Of a stretch of 64,000 nt of DNA, positions 26,625 to 35,969 are shown in pieces. Positions within the stretch are counted from its first letter, which is position 1; each line of letters opens with the position of its first letter. The notes beneath the pieces were generated by a model. It saw nothing but the letters and a program-made list of their open reading frames with translations. It did no database searches and was not told the DNA's origin. The translations under genes and the position numbers were made by a program. The DNA comes from Chitinophaga rhizosphaerae (GTDB taxonomy: Bacteria > Bacteroidota > Bacteroidia > Chitinophagales > Chitinophagaceae): contig NZ_RXLO01000001.1 in the NCBI RefSeq assembly GCF_003958645.1, positions 744,001 through 808,000 of the forward strand. Direction: 5' to 3'.

Positions 26625-29600
26625 ATGTCTATCAACGAATTGCAAATATACGGCACCCGCCGCCCCGCATCCGCCGATGTACCGGGGCTTTCCCATCTGG
26701 CCAGTTTCCAGCTCAGCGGCGCCGGGCGCGGCACGCAGGAAGAACACACAATCGCCGTAACGGAGGAACATATCCTCGCCATTACGCTCGACGACGATAC
26801 CATCTGGTATTGCGACCCCGCGCAACTGGAATCGCTGTTTCCCGGAACGGCCGTCCAGCAGCGCGGCGGGACCGCGGTGTACCGGTTCCCCGACACACTA
26901 ACCACCGACCTTCCCGAACGCGGCGCCATGCCTGTGCTGGCGGTCAAATTGCTGGAGGTTTTCGTCAAAAAAGCCGCTGCACCCGCCATCCGCGACCTCG
27001 CGGGCGTGCTGGAAGACCGGCAGACCGGCGGCCAATATGGCTTGCTGCTGGCCGGCGACGATCTTCTTTTGACAGCCGCATCGCTGGCGGAAGGGGAAAC
27101 CGCCCCATACCTGCTTTTCATCCACGGCACGGCCTCCAGTTTCGCCGGCGCTTTCGGCGATCTGCGGGACACCGACACCTGGAAGCGCCTTCGCAACATG
27201 TACGGCTCGCGGATACTGGCTTATCAGCACCGGACGCTCACGCTGTCGCCCCTCCAGAACGCGACGGAGCTGGCCCAACTATTGCCCGACGGCGCCAACC
27301 TGCATATCGTGACGCATTCGCGCGGCGGGCTCCTGGGCGACGTCCTCGCCCGCTATTCCGCAGAAGGGAAAAAAGCAGGTTTCCATGCCGTCGAAACGGA
27401 ATACCTGCGCAAACACGACCGTATGGCCGACCTTGCCGCCATCGCTTCCCTCGGCGAAATTTTCCAGCACAAAAATATCCGTATATCCAAAACAGTTAGA
27501 GTGGCATGCCCTGCCAGCGGTACATTGCTGGCATCGCGGCGGTTGGACCATTATTTCAACGTGATCCTGAACCTGTTGGGTCTCGCAACCGGCTTCCATC
27601 CCGTGTTCCAGGCGTTCAAAGCTTTGTTGGGCGCGCTGGTGGCCGCCAAGGGCGATCCGGAATCGTTGCCGGGGCTGGAAGCCCAGCAGCCTGCATCCCC
27701 TTTCATCCGCGCGCTGAATAATCCCGGGCCGGAAACGCTCATCGATTCGCCGCTATTCGTTATTTCCGGGATCAGCCGGATCAGTGCGGGCTGGCGCGGA
27801 CTGGCGGCTATTTTGGGGAAACTGTATTTCCGTTCCGGGAACGACCTGGTGGTGGATACCGCTTCCATGTACAACGGCGCGCGCCGGGTGCCGCAGCAGG
27901 TGCAGTATTTCCTGGACCAGGGCGCGAACGCCAATCATTTCAATTATTTCTTCAACAACGGCTCCGCCTCGGCCCTCCTGATGGCCCTCCAGGCAGACGG
28001 AGAAGGTACGGTCGCGGGATTCAATACCGGCGCACAAATGGCCGGAGACGCGCTGCGGACCGGCGTAGCGGCGGGCGGGAAGCTCGTCCGCGACCAGGTT
28101 TCCGGCAACAGGCCGGTGGTGCTCCTCGTACCGGGGCTCCTGGGCAGTTGGCTGGGCAACGGTCAAAAAACGCTCTGGCCCGATTATGGAGAATTGCTGG
28201 AAGGCGGGCTCACAGAACTTTCCATGGAAAATACATCCATCGTGGCCGAAGCCCTCCCCGCTTCCGCCTACACCGAACTGGCCGATGCGCTCCTCACTTC
28301 CCACGACGTGCTGACTTTCCCTTACGACTGGCGCCGCTCGCCCGTGGAAACAGGCGCATTGCTCGCGGAAAAAGTGAACGTGCTCCTGCAAGCCGGGCTG
28401 CGCGTACAGATCCTCGCACATGGTACGGGCGGACTGCTCGTCCGCGAGCTGGCCTACCGCCATCCCGAAACCTGGAAAGCTTTGCGCACACAGGGAGGAT
28501 GCAGTGCGTTGCTGCTGGGAAGTCCGCTGGGCGGCACTTACCGCATTCCGCAGATGCTGTTCGGGGAAGACGCGGTGATCCGTCAACTCGCGGGGCTCGA
28601 TCTCCATCATTCCACTGCCGAGCTTACGGAAGTGTTTGCCGGGCTCCCCGGGCTGATGTGCCTCCTTCCCTTCTCCACGGCTATTGCCGACTATGCCGAT
28701 CCCACATCGTGGGAAGCGTTGCGCATCGCGCTGAAACGTCCCGGATGGCCGGTGCCTTCCGGTGAACATCTCCGGCTTTTCGCGCAATACCGGGATGATG
28801 TACGAACTGGGATGGAACATGCAGATGCCAGCGGTATCGTGTTCATCGCCGGACAATCGCCCCCGGGGCGCCATACGCCAGACGGGCACCGCATCGAACG
28901 GGACGGACGGCTCACTTTTACCGGAACGCCGGCCGGCGACGGCAGCGCGCCCTGGGCCGACAGCATCCCGGCCTACCTGCAAAAAAACGGGCAGGTGTAC
29001 TTTACGGACGTTCCTTACGGCGCCCTTCCCTGCGACAAGCGGCTCTTTACCGCCATCCGGGAGATCCTGGGCACGGGGGCCACGATGTTGTTGCGCACCG
29101 AACCGCCCGTTAGCAGGGGCATCGGGAAAAGCCAGCCCCAGAAAGCCATGCTGTCTTTCGGATTATCGCCCGAAAACCTGGAACGCTCCATGCTGGGGCT
29201 TCCGCAGGATACCGTTTACCGCGAAGGCGCGGTGCCCGTTACCATCACGCTCAGCAACGGCGACTGCAAATTTGCGGCGCACCCGGTGCTGGTGGGGCAT
29301 TTCCTGAACGATGGCCTTTTTTCCGCCGAAAAATCCATCAACAGGTACCTGCAGGGCGAACTGGCGCGGAGGCATGGCCTGGGCCTGTATCCCGGCGAAA
29401 CGGGCACAAGCGAAACGTTCATCGTGGAAAAGCCATCGCCGTTCAAAGGCGCCATCATCGCTGGTTTGGGAAAACAGGGGGAATTAACGCCCTGGCTTTT
29501 GGCGCAAACCGTGGAGAAATCCGTCCTGAAATATTTATCGATTTTCAATAGCCCGATCGCCGTTCCCGAATCCGTGGCTACGAACAAACGTACCGTGGGC

Positions 29601-31916
29601 ATCAGCGCGCTGGCGATCGGTTGCGGATATGGCGGGTTGAGTATCGAGAGTTCCGTGCGCGCGCTGATCGCGGGCGTGCAGGCCGCGAACGATAAAATCC
29701 GCGATAATTACGACAACGCCATTACCGTCGGCGAAATAGAATTCATCGAAATGTACCGCGACCGGGCGATGAGCTGCTTTTTGGCCATCAACCACATCGC
29801 AGAAGAAGAAAAGCAGCAATTGCATATTCTGTGGAAGAACAGGACGATCGTAAAGCGCCCCGGCAGCAGGGAACGCATGCTGATCGACAATAACAGCGAC
29901 TGGTGGACGCGCATCCAGGTGCGGCAGATGGAAGACGGCGACACGGGCGACGGGTCGGGCGCGCTGCGCTTTACCATGTCTACCGACGCGGCGCGGGAAG
30001 AAGAGCGCATCCTGCACATTTCGAGAAGCGGGCTTCAGTCTTTGCTCAATACCATGAGCGGACAAAACCGCTGGAACCCGCAGCTCGCCAAGTCCATGTT
30101 CGAAATGCTGATCCCCAACGATTTCAAGGAGCAGGTGAAACGGCAGCGCAACATCAACTGGATCGTAGACACCGAAACCGCCGCATACCCCTGGGAACTG
30201 CTGCAGGACGCACTTTCCGACGCCTTACCCCTCAGTGTGAACGCCGGCATGGTGCGCCAGCTCGCCACGCGCGACTACCGCATCCGCATCAATCCCGTAG
30301 TGTCCCGAACGGCGCTCATCGTGGCCGATCCCGATCTCAGGGAAGCATTCAGCCAGCTGCCGGGCGCCCGGCATGAGGGGGAGAAAGTGCAGCAGCTCCT
30401 CGAAGCGCAGGACTATAACACCTGGCCATTGCTTAACGCGTCAGACGCAGACATCCTTACTACCCTCTTCGCCCGCGACTACAAGATCATCCATCTTGCC
30501 GGCCACGGCGTATTCGACCCGGAAAACTATCTCAAAAGCGGCATGCTCATCGGGCCTGACGCCTGTCTCAACACGACCCATCTCCACCAAATCCCTACCG
30601 TTCCCGAGTTCGTATTCGTGAACTGCTGTTTCCTGGGCGAAATGGACAGCGGCGCAGAAGCCCGCTACCAGCAAAGATATCAGCTCGCTGCCAACTTCGG
30701 GACGCAACTGATCAATAACGGCGTCCGCGCCGTGATCGTGGCGGGATGGGCGGTAGACGACGCTGCCGCGCTCGATTTTACGGAGAAATTATATGGAGAA
30801 TTATTCGAGGGAAATAATTTCGGGGATGCGGTGAAAGCCGCGCGCCGGCACATTTTCGATTTGCATGGCCACCGCACCAACACCTGGGGCGCATACCAGT
30901 GCTACGGCGACCCTTTTTATATCATGGAGCCCCGCGGCAATGCGCGGCAAACATACGGACAATTCCTCCTGGCAGACGATGCGGAGATCATGCTGTCGAA
31001 CATCCTCAGCGCCCTCGACCTGGGAGATGGCGATCCGCAATACACGCTCCGCCAGGTGGAAGATATTTGCAGGCGGGTGGATGAAAACCATATCCGCACT
31101 TCCGCCATCACCGAGTTGGAAGCCTTGCTCTACGCGAGCCTCCGGCAATACGGCCCCGCGATTCAGCTATTTACCCAACTGCTGCAGGCCGAAGCCGCCA
31201 ACTTCTCCGGCGCTACGGTGGAACGCTACTGCGCCGTACGGCTCGCGCATCTCATGCAGCAATACCAGTCGGACGCTGCGCTCAAAACCGACCCCGCGCA
31301 GCGGGAAACCTTCATCGCACAAACCGACCGCATCATCAGCGATATTGTTTTTCTGCGGAACATGGGCGCCACTTCGGAAAGGCTGCACCTGCTCGGCGGC
31401 GCATACAAACGGAAAGCCTACCTCAGCGAAGGCAAAGCGAAGAAAGCCGCGTACCGCGCATCCGCCGATTGTTACCGCGACGCTGCCGGCATGAACGCCA
31501 ACAGCACAAAAACGTATAGCCTTTCCTGTTACTACCTGCTGCAAAACGCGCTGTTGCTCGCCGGCGCGCAGGGCCCGGCCAAAGAACTCGCCGGATCGGA
31601 ACTGAAACAGGCGCTGGACGCGCATCGCCGACACCCCATCGATCTGCTCGACGGACAGGCTTACCGGCATCTTGTCACAGAAGGGCACCTGCTACTGGGG
31701 CTGCATCTGCTGCACCCCAACCCCCAATTTTTCCGGGAAGCGGAAACCGTTTACCAGTCGGCCATGCGGCAGCCGGCGCACCCGGTGATGAAGCAGGCGG
31801 ATGCGGGCGTGTTCGAGTTTATAGACGATGTGTTGTCGCTCGCGGGCAAAAAACGGCTCGCCCGTGCTGAAAAAGCGCGGGAGGAATTGCGGCCGCTGCG
31901 GGAATTGATGCCCTAG
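26625..31916 (+). CDS. Giant dual alpha/beta-hydrolase and CHAT protease protein
   Basis: A 1763-residue soluble protein with no signal peptide. Module 1 (about 155-450) is an alpha/beta hydrolase: [15 protein letters not shown] (oxyanion loop) and [16 protein letters not shown] with nucleophile Ser232. Module 2 (about 495-800) resembles LCAT/PGAP1-type hydrolases ([25 protein letters not shown]), but its elbow reads [10 protein letters not shown], with Gly600 replacing Ser, so it is probably inactive. Residues about 940-1060 hold a macro/M17-N-like alpha/beta segment ([29 protein letters not shown]). The CHAT caspase-like protease spans about 1170-1435 with [11 protein letters not shown] (His1294) and [13 protein letters not shown] (Cys1335). 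Residues about 1450-1763 are helical and TPR-like. Family knowledge: CHAT proteases act in programmed-death and anti-phage systems. The assignment of a role here is inference. Confidence 0.85.
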   Translation: MSINELQIYGTRRPASADVPGLSHLASFQLSGAGRGTQEEHTIAVTEEHILAITLDDDTIWYCDPAQLESLFPGTAVQQRGGTAVYRFPDTLTTDLPERGAMPVLAVKLLEVFVKKAAAPAIRDLAGVLEDRQTGGQYGLLLAGDDLLLTAASLAEGETAPYLLFIHGTASSFAGAFGDLRDTDTWKRLRNMYGSRILAYQHRTLTLSPLQNATELAQLLPDGANLHIVTHSRGGLLGDVLARYSAEGKKAGFHAVETEYLRKHDRMADLAAIASLGEIFQHKNIRISKTVRVACPASGTLLASRRLDHYFNVILNLLGLATGFHPVFQAFKALLGALVAAKGDPESLPGLEAQQPASPFIRALNNPGPETLIDSPLFVISGISRISAGWRGLAAILGKLYFRSGNDLVVDTASMYNGARRVPQQVQYFLDQGANANHFNYFFNNGSASALLMALQADGEGTVAGFNTGAQMAGDALRTGVAAGGKLVRDQVSGNRPVVLLVPGLLGSWLGNGQKTLWPDYGELLEGGLTELSMENTSIVAEALPASAYTELADALLTSHDVLTFPYDWRRSPVETGALLAEKVNVLLQAGLRVQILAHGTGGLLVRELAYRHPETWKALRTQGGCSALLLGSPLGGTYRIPQMLFGEDAVIRQLAGLDLHHSTAELTEVFAGLPGLMCLLPFSTAIADYADPTSWEALRIALKRPGWPVPSGEHLRLFAQYRDDVRTGMEHADASGIVFIAGQSPPGRHTPDGHRIERDGRLTFTGTPAGDGSAPWADSIPAYLQKNGQVYFTDVPYGALPCDKRLFTAIREILGTGATMLLRTEPPVSRGIGKSQPQKAMLSFGLSPENLERSMLGLPQDTVYREGAVPVTITLSNGDCKFAAHPVLVGHFLNDGLFSAEKSINRYLQGELARRHGLGLYPGETGTSETFIVEKPSPFKGAIIAGLGKQGELTPWLLAQTVEKSVLKYLSIFNSPIAVPESVATNKRTVGISALAIGCGYGGLSIESSVRALIAGVQAANDKIRDNYDNAITVGEIEFIEMYRDRAMSCFLAINHIAEEEKQQLHILWKNRTIVKRPGSRERMLIDNNSDWWTRIQVRQMEDGDTGDGSGALRFTMSTDAAREEERILHISRSGLQSLLNTMSGQNRWNPQLAKSMFEMLIPNDFKEQVKRQRNINWIVDTETAAYPWELLQDALSDALPLSVNAGMVRQLATRDYRIRINPVVSRTALIVADPDLREAFSQLPGARHEGEKVQQLLEAQDYNTWPLLNASDADILTTLFARDYKIIHLAGHGVFDPENYLKSGMLIGPDACLNTTHLHQIPTVPEFVFVNCCFLGEMDSGAEARYQQRYQLAANFGTQLINNGVRAVIVAGWAVDDAAALDFTEKLYGELFEGNNFGDAVKAARRHIFDLHGHRTNTWGAYQCYGDPFYIMEPRGNARQTYGQFLLADDAEIMLSNILSALDLGDGDPQYTLRQVEDICRRVDENHIRTSAITELEALLYASLRQYGPAIQLFTQLLQAEAANFSGATVERYCAVRLAHLMQQYQSDAALKTDPAQRETFIAQTDRIISDIVFLRNMGATSERLHLLGGAYKRKAYLSEGKAKKAAYRASADCYRDAAGMNANSTKTYSLSCYYLLQNALLLAGAQGPAKELAGSELKQALDAHRRHPIDLLDGQAYRHLVTEGHLLLGLHLLHPNPQFFREAETVYQSAMRQPAHPVMKQADAGVFEFIDDVLSLAGKKRLARAEKAREELRPLRELMP

Positions 31917-32329
31917 GATCCCGCTTTCCTGGAGCGCATGGCTCTTGTGTGCTGGAGTGAAGGATCTTTACTGAAGCGGTCGTATTCCGGGGTGCCTTTG
32001 GCGTAGATGGCGATACGGCCCTGTTCGTCGTAATGGATGCCCCACCCATAACGTTTTCCCAGCGGGGACGCGCGGAGACAGGCGCGGCCCGTCTGGAAAT
32101 ATTCGGTTCGGGCGTCTTTGCGGGCCTGTCCGGCAAGGCCTTCCTTATCGGCGTACTGGTTGAAAATGATATCGTCGGAAGTATATTTATAGGGATGGGC
32201 GATGATCATATCGAACTGATAGGACGCTACGGTGATTTTGCCGCCTTTTGCCTGGGGGATTTCCCCTTCCGCCACCGGACAATCTTCCGCCACTTCGATA
32301 AATGTATTGATGTAATTGGTTGTTTTCAT
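31913..32329 (-). CDS. DUF6157-family protein
   Basis: A 138-residue soluble protein beginning KTTNYINTFIEVAEDCPVAE, the signature opening of DUF6157, a small family of unknown function common in Bacteroidota and Firmicutes. Other conserved parts are FDMIIAHPYKYTSDDIIF and LGKRYGWGIHYDEQGRIAIY. I chose the ATG at 32329; the frame extends 18 codons further. Its stop shares the palindrome CTAG (31913-31916) with the stop of the convergent CHAT gene. It lies 87 bases downstream of the CLC gene on the same strand and may be cotranscribed. Confidence 0.82.
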   Translation of the reverse strand: MKTTNYINTFIEVAEDCPVAEGEIPQAKGGKITVASYQFDMIIAHPYKYTSDDIIFNQYADKEGLAGQARKDARTEYFQTGRACLRASPLGKRYGWGIHYDEQGRIAIYAKGTPEYDRFSKDPSLQHTRAMRSRKAGS

Positions 32330-32416
32330 GGATGCATCGTTTGAAACGGGAATCAATCGGACTGAAATCTTTCTGGACATCAAAATTAAGTTTACGGCGC
32401 CGTTTGTTGAAATGAA

Positions 32417-33691
32417 TTACTTCCAGCGCCCGAACTTCGGATGATGGATGCGTTGTGAGGAATATATACCCGCATGGCCGCTGCAAAAATACGCCGTGAG
32501 GCAAGCTGCGCCAAAGTACACTACATTGCCTGCGCCAAAAAGTTCGATGCCCATGAGCGTGCAGGCGATGGGCGTATTCGTAGCACCGGCAAACACGGCG
32601 ATGAAGCCCAGGCCGGCGAGCAGGTCTACCGGCGCCCCGGTATACAGCGCAATGGTGTTGCCGAGCGTGGCCCCGATGAAAAAGAGCGGTGTCACTTCTC
32701 CCCCTTTGAACCCCATCCCCAGCGTCACCACGGTAAAAACGAGTTTCCACAGCCAGCTGAATTGGGCTACGCCGCCTTCCCTGAATGCGTTCACGATGGA
32801 AATGCCTGCCGGGTCCGGCGCGTGAACGCCTAATCCGATGTAATCCTCCGTTCCCGCGATAAAAACAAGTGCGATCACGATACAGCCGCCCACGAATGGC
32901 GTCAGCCAGGGCGTTTTCACGAATATTTTGCCGGATACATCTTTCAACGCATGCATGGCCCAGGAAAACAGCCGGCCGGCAAATCCGAACGCCGCGCCTG
33001 CAACGATCGTGATACCGAGCAACCACCCGTTGAACGCACCACCGAATTGGATGGCGTAATGGGTATGGGTAACGCCCCAGAGCTGGCAAACCTGGTCAGA
33101 CAGGTACGCCGCAATGAAGCAGGGCACCAGGGCTTTGAAATCGCGCAATTTGCCGTTCCCGATCGCCAATACTTCCAGGGCAAATACCGCACCTGCGACA
33201 GGCGTTCCGAAAACCGCACCGAACCCGCCGGCGATCCCCATCATGAGTACGATCCGCGTATCTGCTTCGTCCAGCTTCATCCACCGGCCGATCCTCGACG
33301 CCAGGCTGCCGCCCATTTGAACGGCCGTTCCCTCGCGGCCGGCGGAGCCGCCGAACAGGTGGGTCACGAGCGTGGTGAGCAGCACGAGCGGCGTCATCCG
33401 CAAAGGCACGCCGCCACCGGGCTCATGGATTTCGTCGATAACGAGGTTGTTGCCTGCGCCGGAGTTTTTCCCTAAAAAATGATACAGGGCCCAGATGCCG
33501 ATCCCCGCCAGCGGCAACAGGTACAGCAGCCAGGGATTTCCCCAGCGGGTTTCCGTTACGAGATCCAGCAAAATGAGGAAGACAGCCACGGCCGATCCGG
33601 TGAAAAGCGACACGAGCAGGGCGATGAGCGCAAAATAAACTAAATAAAACCTGGAGTAAAAAACGTCGATCGGAGAATTTGAATCGTTCAT
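32417..33691 (-). CDS. CLC-family antiporter, probably fluoride-specific (CLC-F)
   Basis: A 424-residue inner-membrane CLC transporter. The gating glutamate lies in GGSAGREGTAVQMGG (Glu120); canonical CLCs have GREGP, whereas Thr after GREG fits the fluoride-exporting CLC-F clade as I recall it. The usual selectivity motif GSGIP is replaced by SGAGNNLVIDEIHEP (about 77-91), and the inner Tyr motif is not evident, again as in CLC-F. Later motifs are GGFGAVFGTPVAGAVFALE and KGGEVTPLFFIGATLGN. The decisive context is a fluoride riboswitch in its leader. Role: exporting fluoride in exchange for protons. Confidence 0.87.
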   Translation of the reverse strand: MNDSNSPIDVFYSRFYLVYFALIALLVSLFTGSAVAVFLILLDLVTETRWGNPWLLYLLPLAGIGIWALYHFLGKNSGAGNNLVIDEIHEPGGGVPLRMTPLVLLTTLVTHLFGGSAGREGTAVQMGGSLASRIGRWMKLDEADTRIVLMMGIAGGFGAVFGTPVAGAVFALEVLAIGNGKLRDFKALVPCFIAAYLSDQVCQLWGVTHTHYAIQFGGAFNGWLLGITIVAGAAFGFAGRLFSWAMHALKDVSGKIFVKTPWLTPFVGGCIVIALVFIAGTEDYIGLGVHAPDPAGISIVNAFREGGVAQFSWLWKLVFTVVTLGMGFKGGEVTPLFFIGATLGNTIALYTGAPVDLLAGLGFIAVFAGATNTPIACTLMGIELFGAGNVVYFGAACLTAYFCSGHAGIYSSQRIHHPKFGRWK

Positions 33692-33733
33692 ACCTACAAA
33701 TAGTTTAATAACCGGCCGAAGCCGTCAATATTT

Positions 33734-33786
33734 GCAGGCGCCATCAGCTGCGAAGCAGCGGTTTGGGTCAGGAAGACACCATTTCC
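33734..33786 (-). ncRNA. Fluoride riboswitch (crcB motif) controlling the CLC gene
   Basis: On the minus strand the 53-base leader from 33786 to 33734 has the crcB-motif layout. It begins GGAAATGGTGTCTTCC: GGAA pairs with TTCC, leaving ATGGTGTC as the loop. A second stem GCTGC/GCAGC has a TTC loop (33759-33747) after the conserved AAACC. It ends CTGATGGCGCCTGC, where GGCGCC (33742-33737) pairs with GGTGTC (33780-33775) as the pseudoknot, all six pairs being Watson-Crick or G-U. The gene starts 42 bases downstream; a small CGGC-TTCG-GCCG hairpin lies between, with no T-tract, so control may be translational. Confidence 0.85.
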
Positions 33787-33835
33787 TGTTTTAATGGCTG
33801 CAAGGTAAGCAATAATTTCTTGCCTGTCAAGCGCA

Positions 33836-33869
33836 GCGCCGCCGTCCACGGATCGGCAGACGGCGGCGC
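33836..33869 (-). repeat. Perfect 11-bp hairpin between LLM gene and riboswitch
   Basis: GCGCCGCCGTC (33836-33846) and GACGGCGGCGC (33859-33869) form a perfect stem with a 12-base loop, 20 bases after the LLM stop. No T-tract follows, so it is at best a weak intrinsic terminator. Confidence 0.5.
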
Positions 33870-33888
33870 ATGGTTCCCTTTGATATTT

Positions 33889-34932
33889 TCAGGATGTCGT
33901 TTTGCCGAGTGCATCGCGCACGGCGGGCGCTACGCGCGTTCCGAACAACTCGATGCAGCGCAGCACTTTTTCCGGTTCGATATACCCTTTCACGAGCTGG
34001 CCGAGGAAACGGGTATGGCCGAAAAGCTGGTGCTGGTAGAGGATCTTGTCCACCACTTCCTGCACGCTGCCCACGAAGAGCGGGCCGTCGGGTAAACGGA
34101 GGTATTCGAATTGTTCGCGGGTGATGGGCTGCCAGCCGCGGTCGAGGCCCACGCGGTTCATGAGCGCCTCGTACGAAGGCCAGAATTCATCGGCGGCCTG
34201 GTCGGAATTTTCCGAGATATACATCTGGCTGTTGATACCGAATTGCAGTTTGGACAGGTCGTGCCCCGCTTCTTCCGCCGCTTTTTTATAGAGGTTCATG
34301 AAGGGAACGAACTGCGCAGGGCGCCCACCGAGGATGGCCACGATAAGCGGCAGCCCCAGCTTTCCGGCCCTGACGGCCGACGCAGGCGTACCGCCCGCGG
34401 CGATCCATACGGGCAGGGAAGGTTGATAGGGCCGGGGATATACGCCGCGGTTGGTGACCGGCGCGCGGTACTTCCCTTTCCAGGTAAGGGTTTCGTTTTC
34501 GTTGATCTCCAGCAGCATCTGGAGTTTTTCGATGAACAGCTGATCGTAGTCGCTCAGGCTGAACCCGAACAGCGGGAACGATTCCGTAAACGAGCCCCGG
34601 CCCGCCATGATCTCCGCACGGCCGCCGGAAATGAGATCCAGCGTGGCGAACTGCTGGAACGTGCGGACGGGGTCCGCCGAACTGAGCACCGTCACCGAAC
34701 TGGTGAGCCGGATATGCTCCGTTACGGAAGCGATGCCGGCGAGGGCTACTTCCGGCGCGGAAATGATAAAGTCCGGGCGATGGTGCTCGCCCAGGGCGAA
34801 CACGTCGAGTCCTGTCTGATCGGCCATGCGCGCTTCCGCGATGAGTTCCTGCATGGCGAGGAAGGATGCGCGGGCGCCGCCGCTCACACCTTCCGGTCTG
34901 ATTTCTCCGAATGAGCTGATTCCTAATTCCAT
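33889..34932 (-). CDS. LLM-class flavin-dependent oxidoreductase (luciferase-like)
   Basis: A 347-residue TIM-barrel monooxygenase of the bacterial luciferase superfamily that uses reduced FMN or F420. It starts MELGISSFGE and has the characteristic GLDVFALGEHHRPDFIISAP (Glu-His-His), ASVTEHIRLTSSVTVLSSAD and LDLISGGRAEIMAGRGSF. I placed the start at 34932, where the first barrel strand begins; the frame runs 59 codons further upstream without conserved features. It is upstream of the CLC gene but separated by a hairpin and the riboswitch. Substrate unknown. Confidence 0.9.
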   Translation of the reverse strand: MELGISSFGEIRPEGVSGGARASFLAMQELIAEARMADQTGLDVFALGEHHRPDFIISAPEVALAGIASVTEHIRLTSSVTVLSSADPVRTFQQFATLDLISGGRAEIMAGRGSFTESFPLFGFSLSDYDQLFIEKLQMLLEINENETLTWKGKYRAPVTNRGVYPRPYQPSLPVWIAAGGTPASAVRAGKLGLPLIVAILGGRPAQFVPFMNLYKKAAEEAGHDLSKLQFGINSQMYISENSDQAADEFWPSYEALMNRVGLDRGWQPITREQFEYLRLPDGPLFVGSVQEVVDKILYQHQLFGHTRFLGQLVKGYIEPEKVLRCIELFGTRVAPAVRDALGKTTS

Positions 34933-35109
34933 AGTTCCGGTTTGAGGTACAAAAATAGGTGAAACCCTCCAGCCCCCGCCCCCCGGTGACCTGCAGGTAA
35001 GTACATCCAGCCGGGTGGAATACGTACCCGATCGCAACAATATATTGAATATCAATTTATTATCTTTCAGCACATGTATAACACGTTCCCATCCGGCGGC
35101 ATTACCCAC

Positions 35110-35138
35110 AAAAAAGCCCCCCGGTTCCCGGGAGGCTT
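35110..35138 (-). terminator. Terminator of the 35171 VOC gene
   Basis: Read on the minus strand, GAAGCCTCCCGG and CCGGGGGGCTT pair around a short loop and end in six T. It lies about 33 bases past the stop. Confidence 0.8.
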
Positions 35139-35170
35139 CGAAATTTCTTGTTGCGTTTCGTAAAGCGGAA

Positions 35171-35605
35171 TTATTGCGGTTTGTGCTCCATCCCCACCAT
35201 CCACTGAATGCCGAATTTATCCGTGCACATCCCGAAAAGCGGGCTCCAGAACGTGGGCGCCAGCGGCATGGTCACTTTTCCACCTTCGGAAAGACCATCG
35301 AATATTTTTCTGCTTTCGGCTTCATCGGCGGTGGTAAGCGAAACAAAGCTCGCATTGCCCTGGTTCACGGTGCCAAACGACGGCGGGCAGTCGCTCCCCA
35401 TTAAAACGTTGTTGCCTACGGGCAAAGCTACATGCATCACCAGGTTGCCTTCTTCGGGTTTCGAGTCGTGCGCCGGGGAAGGCGGGGCATCCTTCATCCG
35501 CATGATGCCCGGAGGTGCAAAATCGCCGCCCAGCACGGATTTGTAATGCTCGAAAGCTTCCGCACAATTGCCGTTGAAGTTCAGATAAGGATTCATTGTT
35601 GCCAT
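35171..35605 (-). CDS. VOC-family protein, PhnB-like
   Basis: A 144-residue VOC-fold protein. It opens MNPYLNFNGNCAEAFEHYKS, typical of the PhnB/DUF1338-unrelated glyoxalase subgroup, and closes with APTFWSPLFGMCTDKFGIQW. The central MHVALPVGNNVLMGSDCPPS is the usual beta-sheet core. It may be an antibiotic- or xenobiotic-related enzyme, but no substrate can be read. It follows the 35618 gene on the same strand with only 12 bases between and ends at a terminator. Confidence 0.88.
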   Translation of the reverse strand: MATMNPYLNFNGNCAEAFEHYKSVLGGDFAPPGIMRMKDAPPSPAHDSKPEEGNLVMHVALPVGNNVLMGSDCPPSFGTVNQGNASFVSLTTADEAESRKIFDGLSEGGKVTMPLAPTFWSPLFGMCTDKFGIQWMVGMEHKPQ

Positions 35606-35617
35606 GTTGCAGTTTTT

Positions 35618-35860
35618 TTATGATTTGATAGATTGAGCGATAACATCTTCCAATACCTCCGCATGAAACCCGGACTTCTCCAGCAAGCCGATCACCGCCT
35701 GTGCATCCACCTCGGCGCCGTCGCGGCACACCCGGAGGATGCGGTCGCAATCTTCCAGGTCGAAGTTGGCGCGGCATCCTTCCAGCACTTCCGCAATGGC
35801 GGCCACCAACTGCCGGGCGATGGCTTCCGAAGCTACGTCTGTTTTGAATATTTCGATCAT
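35618..35860 (-). CDS. Small HMA-fold-like hypothetical protein
   Basis: An 80-residue protein, MIEIFKTDVASEAIARQLV onward, with a beta-alpha-beta-beta-alpha-beta pattern (FDLEDCDRILRV, then GLLEKSGFHAEVLED) like a heavy-metal-associated domain but without the CxxC metal site. Such metal-free versions occur in Bacteroidota beside VOC-type genes. I chose the ATG at 35860 because the preceding 29 codons in frame lack conservation features. It is cotranscribed with the VOC gene. Function unknown. Confidence 0.7.
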   Translation of the reverse strand: MIEIFKTDVASEAIARQLVAAIAEVLEGCRANFDLEDCDRILRVCRDGAEVDAQAVIGLLEKSGFHAEVLEDVIAQSIKS

Positions 35861-35969
35861 GCGGGGGATTTGATAACGCAAAAATAGCGGGCGATGTTCA
35901 CAAATGTGGGGTGTAAAAAAGGCAAAATACGGGGTGGATTGCGCCAATTATTCTACTTATTTTTGACAC

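Noticed and set aside
33836..33869. Hairpin considered as part of the fluoride riboswitch
   Set aside because: It lies upstream of the aptamer on the minus strand, so it belongs to the end of the LLM gene rather than to the expression platform.
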